A stretch of DNA of 64,000 nt from an uncultured Flavobacteriaceae bacterium (GTDB taxonomy: Bacteria; Bacteroidota; Bacteroidia; Flavobacteriales; Flavobacteriaceae): assembly GCA_947503005.1 (NCBI GenBank), contig CANNCA010000002.1, forward strand, positions 620,001 to 684,000, in the 5' to 3' direction. The notes beneath the pieces were generated by a model. The model saw only the letters and a program-made list of their open reading frames with translations, was not told where the DNA came from and did not search any database. The translations under genes were made by a program, and so were the position numbers. Below are positions 10,054-17,479 of this stretch, one piece after another; position 1 is the first letter of the stretch; each line of letters starts with the position of its first letter.

Positions 10054-10181
10054 GATAGCTCTTTCGTTAGCGGGTGCAAAAATAAGGCTTTATCAAGGTT
10101 TATGGAAGGTATTCCGTCAAACAGTTGAAGTACTCGTTTGGAAACGGTTTTTAAAATGGTAGTTTATACTGACGCACTTTT

Positions 10182-10883
10182 TTAGTTAGTTAAGACATTG
10201 ATGGGTGTCAGTACTATTTTCCGAAATTCGACTTCGGCACCCTCCGCCTGTAGTGCGATTTGACCTTTACTTGCTGTGGCGTCAAACCCATAGTTGACCA
10301 AATCGCCGTTCACCCATACTTTGATAGTGTTATTTAGACATTCGATGGACATGGAATTCCATTGGCCCAAAGGTTTTTCTGAGTCATCGGTCAGATTTAA
10401 AATTCGTCTTTTTTTACCTTCGGTAATTCCCCATTCCGCTTTCGGTCCTCTTCGTTCTTCCATATTATTTGTAGTGATATCTTCAACGATACACCAAAAG
10501 TCTCCTGCGTTCTCATGCATCATTTGGACTTCAATCGACTTCGGGAACATTTTATATAAGGATCTAGGGGTTGACGCAAAAACCAAAACCCCGCAATTAC
10601 CAGGTTTCCCGGCAAAACGATATTCTATCTCTAATCTGAAGTCTTCATATTCCTTATCGGTGATTATATGACCATTTGGTGTACCCAAACTAACTAACAT
10701 CCCTTTCCTAATGATAAAAGGATTTCTTGCCGTTGGCACGGTATCCATTTCAGGTACATCTATATGCCAGCCGCTTAAATCCTTACCGTTAAAAAGGCTA
10801 ACCGAATCAGGTTTTGAAGTGCAGGAGGAGAAAATTAAAAACAGTAAGAATAATTTCGCAACGATAAAATGTTTCATGGGCAT
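10182..10883 (-). CDS. DUF1080 (3-keto-disaccharide hydrolase domain) lipoprotein
   Basis: This 233-residue envelope protein has a signal peptide and lipobox (FSSC). The remainder is a concanavalin-like DUF1080 beta-sandwich: SLFNGKDLSGWHID at the start, then FRLEIEYRFAGKPGNCG and a typical C-terminal QAEGAEVEFRKIVL. Members have been assigned 3-keto-glycoside hydrolase activity or act as carbohydrate-binding modules. A second possible ATG lies two codons downstream of the chosen start. It is followed by an intergenic stretch towards the helicase at 8500. Confidence 0.88.
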   Translation of the reverse strand: MPMKHFIVAKLFLLFLIFSSCTSKPDSVSLFNGKDLSGWHIDVPEMDTVPTARNPFIIRKGMLVSLGTPNGHIITDKEYEDFRLEIEYRFAGKPGNCGVLVFASTPRSLYKMFPKSIEVQMMHENAGDFWCIVEDITTNNMEERRGPKAEWGITEGKKRRILNLTDDSEKPLGQWNSMSIECLNNTIKVWVNGDLVNYGFDATASKGQIALQAEGAEVEFRKIVLTPINVLTN

Positions 10884-10925
10884 GGTGGTTGTATGAAATT
10901 TGGGATTGTTCCTATTGACTCAGCA

Positions 10926-11579
10926 TCATTTTACCTCGGCAACTAATATCCACATTTGTTTTTCATTGTTTTCTTGCCAGTCTCCGAAGTCGTCGATTTG
11001 CTTTATAATTGTAAACCCGGCATCTTTGAGTTCTTCCTTTACAAACTTTGAGGCCAAAGTGTGGCCCCTTGCTTGCTCTTCCCTGCTCTTTCCCTTTTTC
11101 TGTGTTTTGAGTTTTTCCAGCATCAGCAAACGCCCTTCTGGCTTCAGGGCCTTTTTTATATGTCCCAGAACTTTCATGTATTCATCTATTTCATGATAAG
11201 TGTCAATTACGAAAATTACATCCAATGTTCCACTAGGTAATTTTGGGTTGTTGTAATCACCCAAGATAACTTCCACATTATTCACCTTGCGTTCTTCTAG
11301 ATGTTCTTTTAAATCATCAAGACGATATTGTTCAACATCAACTGCATATACTTTACCCTGATCCGCTACTTTTTTTGACAGATGTAATGTAAGATAGCCC
11401 TCATGGCAACCAACATCAGCAACGTGCATACCTTCTTTAACCTGGGCCATTTCAAATATCTCTTCAACATTCATCCAGGTATCCCTTTCTTCCCAATCTT
11501 CAGACGAATACTGGGCATATTGGTTTGCGCAGGAGAAAAGAATAAATAGAAGGGTTTGAAACGGTAGTTTTAGTTGCAT
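10926..11579 (-). CDS. SAM-dependent methyltransferase with N-terminal signal sequence
   Basis: This 217-residue class I methyltransferase has motif I VADVGCHEGYLTLHLS near residues 53-68, an acidic loop end (VYAVDVEQY) and motif IV DVIFVIDTYHEI. A UbiE/Methyltransf_25-like fold is likely. Unusually, it begins with a hydrophobic segment and a possible lipobox (LFSC, about residue 17), so it may be exported or membrane-anchored. No substrate can be named. It is followed after about 40 bases by the DUF1080 lipoprotein on the same strand. Confidence 0.82.
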   Translation of the reverse strand: MQLKLPFQTLLFILFSCANQYAQYSSEDWEERDTWMNVEEIFEMAQVKEGMHVADVGCHEGYLTLHLSKKVADQGKVYAVDVEQYRLDDLKEHLEERKVNNVEVILGDYNNPKLPSGTLDVIFVIDTYHEIDEYMKVLGHIKKALKPEGRLLMLEKLKTQKKGKSREEQARGHTLASKFVKEELKDAGFTIIKQIDDFGDWQENNEKQMWILVAEVK

Positions 11580-11732
11580 CCTTCTAAGATATTATATCCC
11601 AAGAAATATTTCACTTAAATTAATCATAAACCAATACTATCTTGTTACGGTTACTTATCGGATTTTATGAGTACTTCGAAGAATTGGTAAGGTATTTCTG
11701 TAGTATTTCATATCTTACATTTTTTAGAAGCT

Positions 11733-12338
11733 ATGAAAAAAATGAAACTAGTATTGTCTTTATTGGTGTTATTCGCTTTGAAAACGAATGCGCAGGAACT
11801 TCCTATTAAAGTAGTAACAGAAGATATTCCTAATCGTTTGGCCTTTTATGCAGTCAACGAAAACGACCAAGATGTTGATGTGATGTTAACCCTATCTGGA
11901 ACAAATTTTAGACAAAGTAAAGGTAGACCGCGACTAGTTCGTGTACCGGCCGTATCAAAAGTGCATCTGAAAACGATAATTTTAATGCGCGGCAAACAAC
12001 CCAATTATACTTATGAACTGACCGTAAACGACAGTCTTTCGAGACGGGCTCTTAAAAAAGAAGCCAAACGGGTCAAAGTAAAACCGAAAAAATCCATCAC
12101 TCTATATATTACGGAAGGATGTCAAAATTGTGACAGTATGCTTGTTCAGATGGAAAAAGGGAAATACAAGTTCAAGGCTCATCGACTTGCCGAAAGACCG
12201 GAAATTAAGGAACAGTTGAAAAATTCATTCCCTACAACCTTGGATTCAATTTCTACTCCTATTTTCAATCTTGGAGGACGTTTGTATACGCGTATCGAGG
12301 ATTATGATAAATTGCTCGAAACGCTGAACAAGGAGTAA
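11733..12338 (+). CDS. Exported protein with glutaredoxin-like CxxC domain
   Basis: This 201-residue protein has a signal peptide (cleavage near A20-Q21). The first half (25-110) looks like an all-beta domain. The second half starts with ITLYITEGCQNCDSM, with Cys130 and Cys133 placed as in a glutaredoxin or thioredoxin active site after the first beta strand. A periplasmic thiol-redox or metal-binding role is plausible but not shown. It is convergent with the lipoprotein at 12339; the coding regions abut with no spacer. Confidence 0.7.
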   Translation: MKKMKLVLSLLVLFALKTNAQELPIKVVTEDIPNRLAFYAVNENDQDVDVMLTLSGTNFRQSKGRPRLVRVPAVSKVHLKTIILMRGKQPNYTYELTVNDSLSRRALKKEAKRVKVKPKKSITLYITEGCQNCDSMLVQMEKGKYKFKAHRLAERPEIKEQLKNSFPTTLDSISTPIFNLGGRLYTRIEDYDKLLETLNKE

Positions 12339-13481
12339 TTACTTAATACTCTCTTGATTTATTTCAAAATCGAAAGATCCTTTGCCCTGGGTTGCCAGCC
12401 AAAAGTTATTACTACTTCCCCAGTTGGCATCGGGCGCCGAAAGCCTCGAAAAGTTCTCTAAATCCGTATTGATGGCATTTATTTTTTCTTCGGATAAGGA
12501 CTCTGCTGAAATGATGACGGTCAATGCCTTAAATTCTTTTTGAGAATTTACATGCGATGGAACTCTTTCACCATGTTCGGCAATAAGACTAGCAGCGGTA
12601 TAAGTTTCAATTGAATCCGCTGTGAATTCTCCTGAATTTGAAACGTATTCCGGATTTACAGCGACTTGAACCGGCTCCAACTCTTGTGCTCCTATCAAAC
12701 CCATTAAATATAGCTCAAGATTACCATATGGAACTGAATTACCCCCATTGGCAAAAGCACCAAAACCATTTGTGCCATTCATTTTACCTATATACGAGTT
12801 ACCGCCCAATTCTTCAAGTTCATCGAAGCCTCCTAGCTGACCTCCAATACTGGCGTAACCCCAATGACCTCCAACCGTAGTGGGTAAGAAACCTTTGTTT
12901 GCCCAAGTGTGCGCAATTTCATGTAAAAAGGGTCCACTCCTTATATATTCACTGCGAGGCATGTAGATTATACTCTTTAATCGTTCGGCAGAACCGTAGG
13001 CACTTGAATTATTGTAGGTGCCGATTCCAAGTCCTTCGACAGCATTTTGCACACCAGTGGCACGTCCGTAAAACAAATCAGGAGGCTGTGTTGCCTCTAC
13101 CGATAGAATAATAAGGAAATCAAAATCGTCTTCTAGATATTGATAGGCCTTCTCTGAAACTAATTTGAGGTCACCATCACCTTCAATGAAAGCATTGTAA
13201 TCTGCCTGAGGTAAAATAAGACTAGCCAATCTTCTATCATCGTCTAAAGAAAATCCCTGTTCAAAGTTAATTATACCTGATGCAGGCTCCTCAGTCTCTT
13301 CTACTTCATCTATTTCATCAATCGGGTCCTTTATGGGATTATCCATATCATCCGTAATGGCATCTTCCATTTCAACACCAGAAACTGAATCTGTACTGCA
13401 TGACTGTAAAAAGAAAAAAGTTATCAGTAACAAACTGATATTTTTAAAAACACCGATACCTATACCAATTGAATGCTTCAT
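12339..13481 (-). CDS. Putative metallopeptidase lipoprotein (HExxH)
   Basis: This 380-residue surface or periplasmic lipoprotein has a lipobox at Cys28. An acidic Asp/Glu-rich linker spans about 32-68. Its middle contains a zinc-peptidase motif, FLHEIAHTW with His187, Glu188 and His191. I do not recognise the family. It lies immediately upstream, and divergent, of the array of tiny genes at 13835-14246, separated by a 353-base gap. A role in processing exported peptides is possible but speculative. Confidence 0.7.
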   Translation of the reverse strand: MKHSIGIGIGVFKNISLLLITFFFLQSCSTDSVSGVEMEDAITDDMDNPIKDPIDEIDEVEETEEPASGIINFEQGFSLDDDRRLASLILPQADYNAFIEGDGDLKLVSEKAYQYLEDDFDFLIILSVEATQPPDLFYGRATGVQNAVEGLGIGTYNNSSAYGSAERLKSIIYMPRSEYIRSGPFLHEIAHTWANKGFLPTTVGGHWGYASIGGQLGGFDELEELGGNSYIGKMNGTNGFGAFANGGNSVPYGNLELYLMGLIGAQELEPVQVAVNPEYVSNSGEFTADSIETYTAASLIAEHGERVPSHVNSQKEFKALTVIISAESLSEEKINAINTDLENFSRLSAPDANWGSSNNFWLATQGKGSFDFEINQESIK

Positions 13482-13834
13482 AAAAAGTCTCTTATATATG
13501 GTATCACTATAACCCTATTATGTCAGACTTATTTTTAAAGACCTTAGGAGATCGATGAATGGTAGAAAAATGTACTACTTCTACTCCACTTTAGCCCATA
13601 TAACACAGCACATTTATTGCTCTTTAATTGAAAAGGGGCGATATGCTAAAAATTTTAAAAAAGATTAAATATTTTATAATACTATGATAAACAGCTATTT
13701 AAATCTTTCTTAAAAAATCCAAATGTTAAAGTTTAAATAATATAGTACCTTTTTATACATAGTACTGTAACAAAATATATTGTGAATCGTCTATTAAGTG
13801 TAAGTCAATCAGAAACAATCAAAAAACATACATC
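13482..13834. other. AT-rich intergenic region upstream of the tiny-gene array
   Basis: This 353-base stretch separates the metallopeptidase lipoprotein from the first of three tiny genes. It is very AT-rich, with poly-A/T runs near 13650-13750. I see no supported open frame and no convincing paired TTTG/TAnnTTTG promoter on either strand, although both flanking transcripts must start here. Confidence 0.5.
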
Positions 13835-13957
13835 ATGGAAAAGTTACATAAGCATCAATTACGTCCCGAATTATATTACAGATTAGGTTTTGGCTGGAAT
13901 ACCGATAGGTGGTATGATCACAAAATCGAAAATAGAAAAACAAAAATTACTTTTTAA
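13835..13957 (+). CDS. KHQ/WNT small peptide, unit 1 (40 aa)
   Basis: This is the first of three tandem tiny genes, running from ATG 13835 to a TAA ending at 13957. The peptide begins MEKLHKHQLR and contains GWNTDRWY at 20-27. It shares Lys6-His7-Gln8 and Trp21-Asn22 at identical positions with units 2 and 3. It has a 12-residue C-terminal extension, rich in Lys, that the others lack. No database family is recognised. Shared position-specific residues across three copies are the reason for calling it coding. Confidence 0.65.
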   Translation: MEKLHKHQLRPELYYRLGFGWNTDRWYDHKIENRKTKITF

Positions 13958-13973
13958 AATCATCAATCAGGCA

Positions 13974-13992
13974 CTTAAATAAATTAAGTGTT
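13974..13992 (+). repeat. Hairpin upstream of unit 2 (stem CACTTAA, loop ATAAA)
   Basis: A perfect 7-bp stem, CACTTAA/TTAAGTG, closes the loop ATAAA and lies 15 bases before the unit 2 ATG. The corresponding hairpin before unit 3 has a different stem but the identical loop, so pairing is conserved while sequence is not. It may be an RNA processing, pausing or translation-control element. Confidence 0.6.
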
Positions 13993-14007
13993 ATAAAAAC
14001 AATCATC

Positions 14008-14094
14008 ATGGAAACTTTAAACAAGCATCAAGTAAGACAAACTTCGGAAATATCAAAAAGCGATATTTGGAACAGTAAAAGAAGGTATAGGTAA
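14008..14094 (+). CDS. KHQ/WNT small peptide, unit 2 (28 aa)
   Basis: Tiny gene from ATG 14008 to a TAA ending at 14094. The peptide starts METLNKHQVR and ends IWNSKRRYR, with Trp21 and the basic tail aligned to unit 3. The flanking DNA before the start (AAAAACAATCATC) is the same as before unit 3, so the two arose by tandem duplication. No family is recognised and there is no signal peptide. The conserved start and basic aromatic end could suit a precursor peptide, a nucleic-acid binder or a protein-binding micropeptide; none is demonstrated. Confidence 0.72.
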   Translation: METLNKHQVRQTSEISKSDIWNSKRRYR

Positions 14095-14124
14095 TCTGTA
14101 CCGAAAAATCATCATCAATCATAT

Positions 14125-14145
14125 CCTGAAATAAATTCAGGATTA
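14125..14145 (+). repeat. Hairpin upstream of unit 3 (stem ATCCTGAA, loop ATAAA)
   Basis: A perfect 8-bp stem, ATCCTGAA/TTCAGGAT, has the same ATAAA loop as the hairpin before unit 2. It lies 14 bases before the unit 3 ATG. The stem differs at several paired positions from the first copy yet pairs fully, which is the pattern of compensatory change. Confidence 0.6.
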
Positions 14146-14159
14146 CAAAAACAATCATC

Positions 14160-14246
14160 ATGGAAACTTTTAACAAACATCAATCAAGAGAAGTATTTGA
14201 AACTTCGAAAACTCAAATCTGGAATACCAAAAGACGTTACAGATAG
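14160..14246 (+). CDS. KHQ/WNT small peptide, unit 3 (28 aa)
   Basis: Tiny gene from ATG 14160 to a TAG ending at 14246. The peptide starts METFNKHQSR and ends IWNTKRRYR. It differs from unit 2 at about eleven positions, mostly in the middle. Many codons for shared residues differ (AAG/AAA, AGG/CGT, TAT/TAC, AAC/AAT), so the protein sequence appears to be under selection. A strong terminator follows 23 bases later. Confidence 0.72.
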   Translation: METFNKHQSREVFETSKTQIWNTKRRYR

Positions 14247-14269
14247 TTTTCTAACAACCTCTAAAATAA

Positions 14270-14306
14270 AATGGCCAAGCACGAACATGCTTGGCCATTT
14301 CTAATT
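14270..14306 (+). terminator. Rho-independent terminator after the tiny-gene array
   Basis: A perfect 12-bp stem, AATGGCCAAGCA/TGCTTGGCCATT, with the loop CGAACA is followed by a T-rich stretch. It ends the tiny-gene transcript and separates it from the convergent lipoprotein gene at 14358. Confidence 0.85.
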
Positions 14307-14357
14307 TTACCAAAAAGCTTCATCCAATTTAGATGGTAATTTTTGGATTTTTATGTT

Positions 14358-15167
14358 TTAGTCTTTTAAGGAAATTTCCTCAACGGTACCGTCAGGATAG
14401 GTCATATCTGCTACATCATCACATGTGCCATCACCGAAATCAACGACTACTTCAAGTCCGTTTTTGGCGAGTGCCATTACTCCTGTGCCAAAATGTTCGC
14501 AACCAAAGTTAGCCACTAAGGCCGAAGATACATTTACTGAGTAGGTATTACCATTTGCCTTGACAATCCAGTTACCATCTACGGTCAAGGCACTGTTAGC
14601 GAAGTTTTCAAAATCAAAGATAATTTCAAAAGTCTTTGTTCCTTCTTCCTCGATTACAGAACCATCGGCTAATTTAACGCTCATTTCACTAACTATGGTA
14701 AAGGATACATTTTCGTTTTCGCTATTACTGTTCATGGTGAAGCTCCTTGTACCATTAATTACAATATCACCAACACTCAAGTCTGTATATGTGGCTGTAA
14801 AAGCGGTGGACTCCTCCCCTTCTACGTAGGTAACGGTCAACATTCCGTTTAATTCTTCATCACCTTCTTCAACAGTGCAGTTATCAAAATCAACCGTAAA
14901 GCCGGTATCTGTAAACTCAGCAACGTAACAATCTTCGTTTTTGGCTGATTTGGCAGAAGAACCTTGTTGGAAAAGATCGGTAATCACCCCATCGGCAGCA
15001 CTTGAAAACTCGTCTGTTTCTAAAATAGTTTTTACTTCGATTTTAGATACTGACTGATCTACGTCTAGTTGTGCATCTTCCAAGTCTTTGCTACAGCTAA
15101 ATGCTACTAAAAGTATTCCACTCAAAAGAAATGTCTTTGTGCAAGCACCCATTAATTTGTTCATCAT
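14358..15167 (-). CDS. Hypothetical lipoprotein
   Basis: This 269-residue protein has a signal peptide and a lipobox at about Cys25 (VAFSCSKD). The mature part is acidic and predicted to be mostly beta strand, with four Cys residues (CYVAEF, FDNCTVEE, FGCEHFG, DGTCDD) that could form disulfides. No family is recognised. It lies 124 bases downstream of the VTC operon on the same strand and is convergent with the tiny-gene array. Confidence 0.75.
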   Translation of the reverse strand: MMNKLMGACTKTFLLSGILLVAFSCSKDLEDAQLDVDQSVSKIEVKTILETDEFSSAADGVITDLFQQGSSAKSAKNEDCYVAEFTDTGFTVDFDNCTVEEGDEELNGMLTVTYVEGEESTAFTATYTDLSVGDIVINGTRSFTMNSNSENENVSFTIVSEMSVKLADGSVIEEEGTKTFEIIFDFENFANSALTVDGNWIVKANGNTYSVNVSSALVANFGCEHFGTGVMALAKNGLEVVVDFGDGTCDDVADMTYPDGTVEEISLKD

Positions 15168-15291
15168 TAATATTTTTGGTTTATACTAACCAATAGAACG
15201 GATAACACTAGGTTTTAGTGTTTGGAATGGACTAATTCGCCCCAATATGGTTGAATTTAACGTAAAAACGATGAATTGAAGTACTTAATCT

Positions 15292-15984
15292 TTACTTGAA
15301 GTTATAGCTATAAGATAGACCAATGATATTCAGGATGTCAGGAATTGTTTCGCCGATACTTCTTTCCAAACGCCAAAATAGTCCGATATCTCCAGCGTTT
15401 TTCAAACTATATTCAGTACCCAAGGTCAATCTGTACTTATCTATTTCACTTTCGGTACCTTCTTCAAACCTGCTGAACAGCTCACCTGCTATTTTGGGAT
15501 CTAGAGGCCAGTTCTTTATTTTATACTCCAACCCAGCTTTAAAACGGACTCTTTTCACATTAAAGTCACCCTCATCTTTTGAAACGCCGAGTTCGTTTCG
15601 ATTTTGATATCGAAGCCGATATCCGATTCTAAAATCACCCAATTTGTGTTTGAACCTGCCGTCTAAATGGTACCTAAAGCGATTTTCATAGCCCTGAATA
15701 CTTCCCCGATTATCGTTCCTTCTTATATATCTTAGCCCCAGACGAACATCAAAGCCTTTAAATAATTTCCGATTTACCGTGAGCTCTCCGAAATATTCAT
15801 CAACTGTTTTCAGGTTTTCTTTAAGACGAAATTGCCCTTCTACCCCAATTTTCCAATTATCGTCGATTTCATAGCCTAATTCAACTGAATTCCAAGAAGC
15901 TAAATCCCTCTCTTCCTGTGCAAATGCAGTACGATTGATTAATCCTACCAAAATCAAAATTGCAGCTATTTTAATAACCTTCAT
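15292..15984 (-). CDS. DUF2490 outer-membrane beta-barrel protein
   Basis: This 230-residue exported protein has a signal peptide ending near A22-Q23. Alternating hydrophobic strands (WKIGVEGQFRLKEN, DVRLGLRYIRR, FRIGYRLRYQNRNE) and the final Tyr-Asn-Phe-Lys end are typical of small outer-membrane barrels annotated DUF2490. It is third in a three-gene operon after the VTC and DUF4956 genes, with a six-base gap. Its role with the polyphosphate enzyme is unknown. Confidence 0.82.
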   Translation of the reverse strand: MKVIKIAAILILVGLINRTAFAQEERDLASWNSVELGYEIDDNWKIGVEGQFRLKENLKTVDEYFGELTVNRKLFKGFDVRLGLRYIRRNDNRGSIQGYENRFRYHLDGRFKHKLGDFRIGYRLRYQNRNELGVSKDEGDFNVKRVRFKAGLEYKIKNWPLDPKIAGELFSRFEEGTESEIDKYRLTLGTEYSLKNAGDIGLFWRLERSIGETIPDILNIIGLSYSYNFK

Positions 15985-15990
15985 TTCAGA

Positions 15991-16596
15991 TTAATTAAGC
16001 TCTTTATAATAATAAATAGTAATTAAAGCAGTATCCTTCAAAAAATCAACATCGCCTACTTTGATTCTATTGATTTGAACTCCGGTTCTTTTTTCAAGGT
16101 CTTCCTTTAACAAGTGTCTTTTTTCGGGTGTGATATTTTCAATCTTTTCATAAACTACTTCTTTTGAGATTTCGTTTTTTAGTAGCCAAAACCGTTCGAT
16201 TACCGTAATCGCAAAAACAACCACTAGATTTGCGGCGAAAATTTCGGCATAACTCATTTTTTTATTGGCCAATGAATTAATTACTGATATACCAATAACT
16301 ATAAAAAGATAGGTCATCTCTTTAATAGCAATAGCATCCGTTCGATAACGGATGATACCAAAAATGGCAAAAAGACCCAGAGCCATACCAATATCCAATT
16401 CATACTTCTTTAATGTAAAGCATAGAAAAAAGACAATGATGCTAATCATATAATAAGTGAAGAGATAGTCTTTGCTTCTTGTCCTGGGGTAGTACAAAAA
16501 CCTTACAATTATTGTTAAGAACAAAATGTTGATCAGAAAACGAAACATCATTTTGTAGAAATCATCATCAAAAAGTGGGATGTCGAAAAACTCCAT
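15991..16596 (-). CDS. DUF4956 membrane protein
   Basis: This 201-residue protein has about four membrane spans in its first 130 residues. They contain GLFAIFGIIRYRTDAI, a conserved DUF4956 pattern. A charged cytoplasmic C-terminal domain follows. DUF4956 genes are commonly found beside VTC-domain polyphosphate polymerase genes, as here (two-base gap to the gene at 16599). It may be a membrane partner of that enzyme, but this is inference from position. Confidence 0.85.
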   Translation of the reverse strand: MEFFDIPLFDDDFYKMMFRFLINILFLTIIVRFLYYPRTRSKDYLFTYYMISIIVFFLCFTLKKYELDIGMALGLFAIFGIIRYRTDAIAIKEMTYLFIVIGISVINSLANKKMSYAEIFAANLVVVFAITVIERFWLLKNEISKEVVYEKIENITPEKRHLLKEDLEKRTGVQINRIKVGDVDFLKDTALITIYYYKELN

Positions 16597-16598
16597 AA

Positions 16599-17345
16599 TT
16601 ATCCTGATATTTTATTGATTTTAAGCATTTTTTCTTTGAATGCGTTTTGCTTTAGTTCTTTGTGCATCGCAGCCATACCAATACAGTATTTACTAATTCG
16701 ATATGGATTGATATGTAACGATTTTAAAATGTTAAAAAGGGGACAACTTCTATCAAAAGCAGCTTGCTTCAATTCTACAATTACCAAGTCTTCATATGTG
16801 AAAGAACTTATGTCTCCCTTATAAGACAGGCCAATATCTAGGGTAATACGCTCCTCATTCACAAGACTTACCAAAGTCACTCTTTGGAACTCATTCGATA
16901 ATACAGGATTTAAATCAACAGCATTAACACCATATTGATTTAGAAATTCTTCCGTATCTGAAGAAAAATTAGGCTCAAAGTCCGAAAGTTGCATGCGCTT
17001 TTTTGTAGTCCTTCCTTTATTGTTTTTTTGTTTCACCTCTAAATAACAAACTTCCGATTCGATATACCTCCGAATCCGAATTTTTATGCGATTGGTCTTC
17101 CCGTTGTGATGATCGTTATAGAATTTTAACTTTTCTGTATCGAAATAAAGATTTTTGTAGCTAGAAACACGATTTGATTTGATTTCCAAAATCCTATAAT
17201 GAGTATTTAGGTCATTTAAAACTTTCGGTAAATGTTTCTTATGAAATATGAATTTGGTATCCACACGGTTCATCAGCTCCACATCTTTCATCTCTGAAAG
17301 TTCAATAGGGGCAAATTGGTTTAAAAGCTTTGAAAACTCACTCAT
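16599..17345 (-). CDS. VTC-domain polyphosphate polymerase
   Basis: This 248-residue cytoplasmic protein has the VTC/CYTH-like tunnel fold. VDTKFIFHKKHLP (about 28-40), YKNLYFDT and the basic stretch RIKIRIRRY match the phosphate-binding strands, and LEVKQKNNKGRTTKKR and VELKQA supply further Lys and Glu ligands. In yeast, VTC makes polyphosphate from ATP. Bacterial members are annotated as polyphosphate polymerases but are less well characterised. It is first in an operon with DUF4956 and DUF2490 genes. Confidence 0.86.
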   Translation of the reverse strand: MSEFSKLLNQFAPIELSEMKDVELMNRVDTKFIFHKKHLPKVLNDLNTHYRILEIKSNRVSSYKNLYFDTEKLKFYNDHHNGKTNRIKIRIRRYIESEVCYLEVKQKNNKGRTTKKRMQLSDFEPNFSSDTEEFLNQYGVNAVDLNPVLSNEFQRVTLVSLVNEERITLDIGLSYKGDISSFTYEDLVIVELKQAAFDRSCPLFNILKSLHINPYRISKYCIGMAAMHKELKQNAFKEKMLKINKISG

Positions 17346-17479
17346 ATATACCTCAATACAAACCTCGACGGATTGGTGTAAGGTTTATATGATGTCAATT
17401 TAATGTTTAATTTACTAAAGGAAGAAAATTGAAGTACGATTTTATTTTTTGTAGCAGAAAAAAATTAATTAGATGTTAC

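Noticed and set aside
13974-14160. Regularly spaced repeats that might look like a CRISPR array
   Set aside because: Only two repeat-like spacers, stems differ in sequence, and the intervening DNA encodes conserved peptides.
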